Below, one piece after another: positions 1 through 5,888 of a stretch of DNA of 5,888 bases. Both the position numbers and the translations under genes were made by a program. Origin of the DNA: JAHEKB01 sp049115575 (lineage in GTDB: Bacteria; Bacteroidota; Bacteroidia; NS11-12g; UBA9320); NCBI GenBank assembly GCA_049115575.1, contig JAGDZU010000012.1, positions 1 to 5,888 on the forward strand. Reading direction: 5' to 3'. The notes beneath the pieces were generated by a model, which was given only the letters and a program-made list of their open reading frames with translations, had not been told where the DNA came from and did no database searches. The first letter of the stretch is position 1; each line of letters opens with the position of its first letter.

Positions 1-914
1 GCCGTTGGATTGACAATGACGATTTTCTTAACTATAGAATCTTTTCCTGCACAGTTTTCAATCTGAAGTTTAATGTCAAATGTTCCTGTCGCATTAAAAA
101 CATGAACAGCATTTCTAGTAGTATAATTTATTACACCATCATCATTCACATCCCAATTGTTGATATGGGCTGCTGTTGACGAATTCACTAGATTCACAAT
201 AGTGTTGACATAAGCAGTGTCAGGGACAAAAAAGTCCGCTGAAACCCCTGATGGCTTCTTGAAGTCACAAGTATAATCTTCAGTCTCTCCATAATACCAA
301 GGTTGGTTACTTTGATTACTGTGATGATTCCACTTGATGTCATAGAAATTGCTGTAAGGATAGTTCCAGGTGGACCTAATTCTCATTCTACCTTCAGTGG
401 AAGTAGAAACATCGCAAGGCGCTTGGAAGTTAACAGTCACTACATGACCACTTGCCCCTTTGTCAGTACCACAAAATTCTCCTGGGTCTGCAAAATCTCC
501 ATCGGCATTGAAATCAATCCATACACCTGCAGCAACACCATATGTGGTACTAAGACCAGATGGGTTAACCACTTTAGCTTTAACAGTATACCAAGAACCG
601 GCAGTCATTTGAAATGACGCAGTTGAGGTAATCTTGTTATAGTGATGGGTATAAGTTGAGGTGGTAGTGTTGGTTTGATTACAACCATCACCCGCCTTTT
701 GATACATTAAGTTGCCTGCATCGTCTTCTACAGTAACTTCTTCAATTTGAGCATAGTAGTTGGTATTGTTCCAGCTACATCCAAAATAGTGTTTGGGCTC
801 TACATACTGACCAAAAGCAGCCATTACACTGAACAGCATTACTGCTGAAAATAAGGCACTCTTTAGTCCATAAAGTCGAAAGCTTTTTTCTAATAAAGTA
901 ATTGTTTTTTTCAT
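1..914 (-). CDS. Secreted GEVED- and PKD-domain protein (N-terminal part; 3' end outside window)
   Basis: The reading frame opens at the ATG at 914 and stays open to the window edge, giving 304 codons. Residues 1-36 look like a Sec signal peptide: a basic start (MKKT), a second basic stretch to K18, a hydrophobic core at about 20-34, and likely cleavage near the A-F-G-Q at 33-36. The next part contains a GEVED domain, seen in the calcium-site-like VWIDFNADGDF (131-141), DPGEF (143-147), GRMRIR (175-180) and the naming motif GETEDYTC (209-216). Residues about 225-302 look like a PKD domain (SADFF start, WDVNDDG at 254-260, GTFDIKLQI at 277-285). Six cysteines (46, 78, 148, 167, 216, 288) could form disulfides after export. 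In Bacteroidota such proteins are usually large, secreted through T9SS and adhesin-like; the sorting tail expected here would lie beyond the window, so that part is inference. No Shine-Dalgarno sequence precedes the start, as is usual in this phylum. Confidence 0.85.
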   Translation of the reverse strand, partial: MKKTITLLEKSFRLYGLKSALFSAVMLFSVMAAFGQYVEPKHYFGCSWNNTNYYAQIEEVTVEDDAGNLMYQKAGDGCNQTNTTTSTYTHHYNKITSTASFQMTAGSWYTVKAKVVNPSGLSTTYGVAAGVWIDFNADGDFADPGEFCGTDKGASGHVVTVNFQAPCDVSTSTEGRMRIRSTWNYPYSNFYDIKWNHHSNQSNQPWYYGETEDYTCDFKKPSGVSADFFVPDTAYVNTIVNLVNSSTAAHINNWDVNDDGVINYTTRNAVHVFNATGTFDIKLQIENCAGKDSIVKKIVIVNPT

Positions 915-970
915 AAATTAACGTCTTGTGATACTTACACTAACTGTCTTTTAAAGGGCAGTTAAGCTGC

Positions 971-1002
971 CAAATCTATTGAATTAGATACGTAGAAGCA
1001 AA
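971..1002 (-). promoter_or_regulatory. Bacteroidota-type promoter for the GEVED/PKD gene
   Basis: Read on the minus strand, TTTG lies at 1002-999 and TAGATTTG at 978-971, separated by 20 bases. This matches the Bacteroidota housekeeping promoter pattern (TTTG or TTG at about -33, TAnnTTTG at about -7). Transcription would begin near 964-967, giving a leader of about 50 bases before the ATG at 914. Both boxes match fully and the spacing is in the known range, but this is a pattern match only. Confidence 0.6.
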
Positions 1003-1151
1003 AAGGTTGCATAAATTTTTACATTTTTTTTGTTCTAGAGCCGAAAAAAACACCTTAATGACAATGTAATCTTGCTATTTATTCTTTTACTAGCCTACTA
1101 GATGCGGCACATAAGCTTTAAATTCGCAACCACAGTATGCAATACTCAAAC

Positions 1152-2474
1152 ATGAAGAAACTTTCTTTAATCCTTTTATTGGCATTGCTCTTGGTGCAAT
1201 GCAAGGAGAAATCAGCCAATGAACACCTAGACGCAGACGCACAGATATTAATTGAATGCAACAAAAACTTGACAACAGCTCAAGTCGAAAGACATTTTAC
1301 GCCACCAGTTGCTGCGAGGAACTATGCCTATCCAAATGTGGCAGCCTATACCGCTTTACAGGCATTTTACTCAGATTATAAAAGCTTAAGCGGTCAACTG
1401 AAAGAAATGAACATAGATGTAAAGCCCAATCTTGATAAAGAGTATGATTTAGAACTAGTGGCATTTAATTCATTTACTCAGGTTGCTTTACAATTGGTAT
1501 ACGGAGATACTATTGTTTCCAACTATAGAAAAAACAAATTGTTACTGTATCAATCCCAACTTCAAGAGGGAGTGTTTGCACGCTCTATGGAGTATAGTGA
1601 TGAGGTGGCCAAGGAAATATTAGCTTGGGCCGATAAAGACATGTACAAAGAAACCCGCAACTTTGGTGAGTTTCAGACAGCAAGTCTCGATGGCCATTGG
1701 AAACCAACATCTCCGGATTACATGCCCGCCATTGAACCACATTGGAATAAAATCAGACCCTTTGTACTGGATTCTGCAAATCAGTTTGAACCAGATAGAC
1801 CAACGGAATATAATAAGGAAGAAGGTTCTCCTTTTTATGAAGAGACTCTAGAAGTAATGGAGGTTGTAAATAATGCAGATGAAGAAGATACAGCAATTGC
1901 ACAATTCTGGGACTGCAACCCTAATATTTCACATCATCATGGCCATTTCATGTTTTTCTTGCAAAAAATATCTCCTGGAGGGCATTGGGTTCATATAGCA
2001 CTACAAACTCTTGATGCAGAAAATATGACCATAATGGAGGGTGCAGCCACTATGTCTTTAGTTGGAATTTCTCTGCACGATGCATTTATCGCCTGCTGGA
2101 CCGAAAAATACAATAGCAACTATATCAGACCGGAAACAGTCATTAAGGATCATTTAGATAAGGACTGGGAACCCATATTGCAGACACCCGCTTTCCCAGA
2201 ATATCCCAGTGGTCATAGTGTGGCTTCTGCATCTGCAGCAACTGTATTAACAGCTCACATAGGAGACAATTACGAGTTTACAGATTCTACTGAAGTGCCT
2301 TTTGGTTTGCCACGCAGAAGCTTTAAGTCTTTCAGAGCCGCTTCTGATGAGGCAGCTATAAGCCGTTTGTATGGTGGGATTCACTTTATGCCTGCTATTG
2401 ACAACGGCATAACCATGGGTAATCAGGTGGGAGAATTAGTTTTATCAAGAGTAAAATTTAAATCTAATAAATAA
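1152..2474 (+). CDS. Vanadium-dependent haloperoxidase family lipoprotein (PAP2 superfamily)
   Basis: A 440-residue lipoprotein of the vanadium haloperoxidase / PAP2 acid phosphatase fold. Haloperoxidases use vanadate and hydrogen peroxide to oxidise halides. Residues 1-17 are a lipoprotein signal: MKK, a leucine-rich core, and lipobox LVQC with the lipidated Cys at 17. The active-site signature is complete: K319-x6-R326-P327, P352-S353-G354-H355 and S404-R405-x5-H411. By spacing these equal K353, R360, S402-G403-H404, R490 and H496 of Curvularia chloroperoxidase. H411 would bond vanadate and H355 be the acid-base residue. W316 and F348 also match the Trp and Phe of that pocket. A FWDCNP segment and a histidine cluster (SHHHGH, 260-265) precede the core. 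An in-frame ATG at 1137 would add five residues; 1152 is preferred because it starts directly at the MKK of the signal and has A-rich bases before it. The stop overlaps the next start (TAATG), so the pair is probably co-transcribed and translationally coupled. Vanadate binding and halide choice are inferred; a phosphatase role remains possible. Confidence 0.87.
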   Translation: MKKLSLILLLALLLVQCKEKSANEHLDADAQILIECNKNLTTAQVERHFTPPVAARNYAYPNVAAYTALQAFYSDYKSLSGQLKEMNIDVKPNLDKEYDLELVAFNSFTQVALQLVYGDTIVSNYRKNKLLLYQSQLQEGVFARSMEYSDEVAKEILAWADKDMYKETRNFGEFQTASLDGHWKPTSPDYMPAIEPHWNKIRPFVLDSANQFEPDRPTEYNKEEGSPFYEETLEVMEVVNNADEEDTAIAQFWDCNPNISHHHGHFMFFLQKISPGGHWVHIALQTLDAENMTIMEGAATMSLVGISLHDAFIACWTEKYNSNYIRPETVIKDHLDKDWEPILQTPAFPEYPSGHSVASASAATVLTAHIGDNYEFTDSTEVPFGLPRRSFKSFRAASDEAAISRLYGGIHFMPAIDNGITMGNQVGELVLSRVKFKSNK

Positions 2475-5400
2475 TGAGGATATCAATTTACATATTTGGA
2501 ATTGCGCTTTTATTAGCATCATGCAATGGCAAGACTGCCGACAATGGCAAGACAATGTTTAAGCTGCTAGATGCTTCCGTCACAGGAATTGATTTTGTGA
2601 ATGAGGTTATTGAAACAGATGAAATGAACATTGGCACCTATGAATACATATATAATGGCAATGGGGTCTCTGTAGGCGATATTAACAATGATGGTTTGCT
2701 AGATTTATTCTTTACTTCTAATCAAGGAGATTGCAAACTGTATGTAAATGAAGGTGAGTTTAGCTTTAGTGAAATAACAGCATCTTCTGGAATAAAGACA
2801 TCAGGTTTTTGCACAGGAACGGTTATGGCAGATGTAAACAATGATGGCTATACAGACATCTATGTTTGTAGAGACAATCCATTCTTTGATGATTCTTTAA
2901 GAGAGAATCTGCTGTTTATTAATAATGGAGATATGACTTTTACCGAGCAGGGAGCGAGCTATGGCGTAAATGACAACGGTTACAGTTCTATTGCTAACTT
3001 CTTTGATGCAGACAACGACGGAGACTTGGATCTATTTGTTGGTAACCACCCTATAGAGTTTGAAAGAGATATTCGAAAATTTTCGATTTATGAACTCAAT
3101 GATGATAAAAGCACTGATAGGCTTTATTTCAATAATGGAGATGGCACTTTTACAGACCACACTATGGAATCAGGTGTTGCTTCTCATTCGTTTACCTTGA
3201 GTACCTCTGCAACAGACTTCAATCAAGATGGGTTTACAGACCTTTATGTATGTAATGATTATTTCGGTATGGACTTCTGTTACATAAATAATGGTGACGG
3301 AACTTTCACAGAATCTCATAAAGAACTGTTTAAGCACGCCAGCACTAATGCTATGGGTAGCGATGCTGCAGATTTTAACAACGATGGACTGGTTGATTTG
3401 GTTGTACTTGACATGTTACCCCAAGACAATTACAATAGAAAGCTATTAAGTGGGCCTTCAAATTTTGATTTCTATATAATTCGACTCAAGAATAACTACG
3501 GTCATCAGAACATGAAAAATACTTTACAAATAAATTCTGGAGGTGGCCAGTTCAATGAAATTGGTTGTTTTAGTGGGATACTGGCAACAGATTGGAGTTG
3601 GGCTCCCCTATTTGCAGATTATGACAATGATGGATGGAAAGACTTATACGTAACCAACGGGTATTATAGAGATGTAACCAATATGGATTTCATCAGTTAT
3701 AAGGCCAACTTTTTAAAGAAAAACAACAGAAACCTTACCATTAATGAATTGGCAGAGCAGCTCCCAAATAAAAGGACAGCCAACTATGCGTTTAAAAACA
3801 ACGGAGATTTAACTTTTAGTGATGTGTCAGCAGAATGGGGTCTTGACATAGAAACGGTTTCGAATGGCGCTGCATATGCCGACTTAAACAATGATGGTAA
3901 ACTTGATCTTATTGCTTGCAATATGAATCAGGAGGCACATATATATGAAAACACGAGTCCTGATAAATCTTATGTAGATATTAAACTTAAAGGAGATGTA
4001 AGTAATAAGCAAGGAATTGGAGCTAAAGTCACAGTATATAGTGGAGGGAAAATGCAGTTTGCTGAAAACTTCACCGTTCGTGGCTACAATTCTTCTGTTT
4101 CTCCTTTGATGCACTTTGGTTTAGGAGAACTAAATGAAATAGATTCTATAAAAGTGATATGGCCCTCAAGAAAAATGTCCGTGGTTTATCAGCCAACAAT
4201 TAACCAGGTTTTAGAAATAAATGAATCTGAAGCAAAAGCACTACATATATATATAAAGGAGGATAATGCATCTTTTGTAGATGTTAGTGAAGAAGTCTTA
4301 AAAGATATTTCTCATAGTGAATCTGGATATGTGGATTACAAAAGAGAGCCTTTGATTCCGCATATGTTCTCAAAACGAGGTCCTGGGATTTCCGTTGCTG
4401 ATGTTAATGGAGATGGCTTAGAGGATTTTATTATGTCTGGTTCATTTGTAAGTGCTCCTCAGTTATTTACTCAAAATACCGCTGGAAGCTTTACCAAAAA
4501 AGAAGGCCCATGGTCTACATTGGCTGAAGTGGAAACCGTGGCATCGCATTTCTTTGATTGTGATGGCGATGGTGATTTAGACCTTTATTTGGCAAGTGGC
4601 AGTAATGAGTATAGCAATCCAAAAGACCCAAGGTATCAGGATTTGTTATACATAAATGATGGGTCTGGAAACTTCACTGTTTCCGATGGTTTGCCGAGTA
4701 TGATTATAAACTCTGGTTGTGTAACAAGCGGAGATATAGACGGCGATGGAGATCTAGATTTATTTGTAGGTGGAAATGTAATTGCAGGTCAGTATCCAAA
4801 ACATCATAGATCTTACTTGCTGACTAACGATGGCGGTAAATTCTCAGATGTTACTGATCAGTGGAATGAATCTCTGAAAGATATAGGTTTAATAAATACA
4901 GCTCAATTTGTTGACTATGATGGCAACGGTTCTTTGGACTTGCTAATAGCAGGAGAATGGATGTCACCTAAACTTTTTACAAATTCTGGAAATGCATATA
5001 AAGATGAATCTTCTGCTCTTGGATTGGGCGACTATATTGGTTGGTGGAACAGTGCCAAGGCTGCAGATTTTGATGGTGATGGCGATATAGATATAATGGC
5101 TGGAAATATTGGACTGAATTCTCAATTTATGGCCAGCACAGAAAAGCCTATTTATATTGACTATGGTGATATGGATGGCAATGGAAGTTTTGACGCTATG
5201 GTAAGTCAATACTATGATGATGTACTAGCGCCTATCTATTCTAAAGATGAAATGAGTGCTCAAATGCGTTATTTCATGAATACTCACTTCAAATTTTATG
5301 AAGATTTTTCTAAAGCAACTACAGCGTCTTTCTTAGATGTTGTAAAAGGGGAAGTAACTCGATTGTCTGCCAACACTATGCAAAGTATCTACTTTGAAAA

Positions 5401-5728
5401 TGGTGGAAGTTCTTTTATTGCTCATACTCTTCCAGCTGAAGCTCAATTTTCACCCATGTTCGACTTTTTACCAATAGAACAAGATGGAGAATCCATTATT
5501 CTTGGTGTAGGTAATTCTTACGACAATAAAGTAGAATTTGGTTGGACTGCATCGAGCAATGGTCTTTATTTAAAATTTGATAAGGATGGTAATTTGTATC
5601 ACAGCAATGGTAGCGGTTTTTATGTACCTAATGTAGCCAAAGGAATCTATCCAATTTCCATAAATGGTCAAACACATTATCTCGTGAGTATCAATCACGG
5701 AAAACTAAAACTGTTTAAGCCTAAATAA
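2474..5728 (+). CDS. FG-GAP/VCBS repeat lipoprotein with central ASPIC/UnbV domain
   Basis: A 1084-residue lipoprotein: signal at 1-16 with lipobox LASC and lipidated Cys at 17. After a short conserved lead-in (TGIDF, 37-41; YNGNGVSVGD, 60-69) come seven D-x-[DN]-x-D-G motifs starting at residues 69, 120, 178, 248, 300, 382 and 470. Most are followed by an NNGDGTF-like strand, the FG-GAP/VCBS pattern of beta-propeller blades with calcium loops. Residues about 511-583 form an ASPIC/UnbV domain (QGIGAKV, RGY, HFGLGE, IKVIWPS, NQVLEI). A linker (about 595-640, with HSES and KRGPGISVAD) leads to six more motifs at 643, 695, 754, 814, 865 and 899. The closing part (971-1084) keeps the usual end pattern of these proteins (YFENGG, QFSPM, a degenerate DG loop at 1004-1005, GNSYDNKVEFG). 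The length of about 1,100 residues is normal for this Bacteroidota family, so the gene looks intact. The molecular function is not established; envelope binding or scaffolding is inferred. Its start lies in the stop of the haloperoxidase gene, which suggests a shared task. It has no T9SS tail, in keeping with lipid anchoring. Confidence 0.9.
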   Translation: MRISIYIFGIALLLASCNGKTADNGKTMFKLLDASVTGIDFVNEVIETDEMNIGTYEYIYNGNGVSVGDINNDGLLDLFFTSNQGDCKLYVNEGEFSFSEITASSGIKTSGFCTGTVMADVNNDGYTDIYVCRDNPFFDDSLRENLLFINNGDMTFTEQGASYGVNDNGYSSIANFFDADNDGDLDLFVGNHPIEFERDIRKFSIYELNDDKSTDRLYFNNGDGTFTDHTMESGVASHSFTLSTSATDFNQDGFTDLYVCNDYFGMDFCYINNGDGTFTESHKELFKHASTNAMGSDAADFNNDGLVDLVVLDMLPQDNYNRKLLSGPSNFDFYIIRLKNNYGHQNMKNTLQINSGGGQFNEIGCFSGILATDWSWAPLFADYDNDGWKDLYVTNGYYRDVTNMDFISYKANFLKKNNRNLTINELAEQLPNKRTANYAFKNNGDLTFSDVSAEWGLDIETVSNGAAYADLNNDGKLDLIACNMNQEAHIYENTSPDKSYVDIKLKGDVSNKQGIGAKVTVYSGGKMQFAENFTVRGYNSSVSPLMHFGLGELNEIDSIKVIWPSRKMSVVYQPTINQVLEINESEAKALHIYIKEDNASFVDVSEEVLKDISHSESGYVDYKREPLIPHMFSKRGPGISVADVNGDGLEDFIMSGSFVSAPQLFTQNTAGSFTKKEGPWSTLAEVETVASHFFDCDGDGDLDLYLASGSNEYSNPKDPRYQDLLYINDGSGNFTVSDGLPSMIINSGCVTSGDIDGDGDLDLFVGGNVIAGQYPKHHRSYLLTNDGGKFSDVTDQWNESLKDIGLINTAQFVDYDGNGSLDLLIAGEWMSPKLFTNSGNAYKDESSALGLGDYIGWWNSAKAADFDGDGDIDIMAGNIGLNSQFMASTEKPIYIDYGDMDGNGSFDAMVSQYYDDVLAPIYSKDEMSAQMRYFMNTHFKFYEDFSKATTASFLDVVKGEVTRLSANTMQSIYFENGGSSFIAHTLPAEAQFSPMFDFLPIEQDGESIILGVGNSYDNKVEFGWTASSNGLYLKFDKDGNLYHSNGSGFYVPNVAKGIYPISINGQTHYLVSINHGKLKLFKPK

Positions 5729-5750
5729 AAATTCAATTCTTTAGACATAA

Positions 5751-5782
5751 AAAAAGGAGAGACTTCAAAGTCTCTCCTTTTT
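5751..5782. terminator. Bidirectional intrinsic terminator between convergent genes
   Basis: A perfect inverted repeat: AAAAAGGAGAGACT (5751-5764) pairs with AGTCTCTCCTTTTT (5769-5782) around the four-base loop TCAA. The G/C-containing core is GGAGAGACT/AGTCTCTCC, with an A tract on one side and a T tract on the other. It can therefore end transcription in both directions. It lies 22 bases after the stop of the FG-GAP gene and 20 bases past the stop of the converging minus-strand gene, so it probably serves both. Confidence 0.88.
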
Positions 5783-5802
5783 AGTATTTAGAATATTGAT
5801 TC

Positions 5803-5888
5803 TTATTGATTCAACATTACTTTCTTAGTGATGACCGTGCCACGCACTTGCATCTTCACATAGTAGAAGCCATTGGCATGATTGCTCA
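5803..5888 (-). CDS. C-terminal end of a protein with probable T9SS type A sorting tail (5' end outside window)
   Basis: Only the last 27 codons and the TAA stop (complement of 5803-5805) are in the window. The visible end contains NGFYYVKMQVRG followed by TVITKKVMLNQ. The order G-x-Y-x-V-x-x-x-x-x-G ... KK-V-x-L at the very end of a protein is the pattern of the type A C-terminal sorting domain that directs Bacteroidota proteins through the type IX secretion system. The domain is normally about 70-80 residues, so only its last part is visible. The rest of the protein, and therefore its function, cannot be judged. It converges on the FG-GAP gene and shares the terminator with it. Confidence 0.7.
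   Translation of the reverse strand, partial: SNHANGFYYVKMQVRGTVITKKVMLNQ

Noticed and set aside
303..617. Open plus-strand frame of 104 codons
   Set aside because: It lies entirely antisense to the GEVED/PKD gene, has no signal or domain pattern, and the minus-strand frame has clear protein motifs.
1067..1074. TAATCTTG as a -7 box for the haloperoxidase operon
   Set aside because: One base differs from TAnnTTTG and no TTG lies 17-23 bases upstream; the nearest TTTG (1029-1032) is 34 bases away. The operon promoter is therefore not identified with confidence.
1663..1851. Open plus-strand frame of 62 codons
   Set aside because: It is out of frame inside the haloperoxidase gene, whose own frame is continuous and carries the conserved motifs.
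3127..3315. Near-repeated DNA around AATAATGGAGATGG-like stretches, as possible repeats or CRISPR
   Set aside because: The similarity comes from the protein-level NNGDGTF repeats, with diverged codons and no regular spacers.
3884..4114. Open minus-strand frame of 76 codons
   Set aside because: It is antisense to the repeat 7 to ASPIC region of the FG-GAP gene and has no recognisable protein features; the same holds for the frame at 4964-5209 and the one at 1090-1275.

Overview
The window reads as a piece of a Bacteroidota chromosome, probably a marine Flavobacteriia-like member. The signs are low G+C DNA, starts without Shine-Dalgarno sequences, a TTTG-N20-TAnnTTTG promoter, Bacteroidota-type lipoproteins, GEVED and PKD domains, and a protein end that looks like a type IX secretion (T9SS) sorting tail. 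No mobile element, RNA gene, CRISPR array or other sign of recent transfer was seen.

Layout: (1) positions 1-914, minus strand, hold the N-terminal 304 codons of a secreted GEVED + PKD surface or adhesin-like protein whose 3' end lies outside the window. (2) Positions 915-1151 are a divergent intergenic region with a good Bacteroidota promoter for the minus-strand gene. (3) Positions 1152-2474, plus strand, encode a lipoprotein of the vanadium-dependent haloperoxidase / PAP2 superfamily with the whole active-site signature. (4) Positions 2474-5728, plus strand, encode a 1084-residue lipoprotein with two blocks of FG-GAP/VCBS calcium-binding-type repeats around a central ASPIC/UnbV domain. Its start codon overlaps the haloperoxidase stop codon by one base. 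(5) Positions 5751-5782 form a strong symmetric terminator. (6) Positions 5803-5888, minus strand, are the last 27 codons of a converging gene whose end resembles a T9SS type A sorting domain.

The central two genes form a tight two-gene operon, read as a unit. Both products should be lipid-anchored in the cell envelope. The enzyme would be a vanadate-dependent halide oxidase (or a phosphatase of the same fold). The large protein would be a probable double beta-propeller that could act as scaffold, binding or partner protein. That partnership is inferred from gene coupling only and is the most interesting point of the window. The flanking minus-strand genes encode exported proteins, so everything here is envelope or secreted material.
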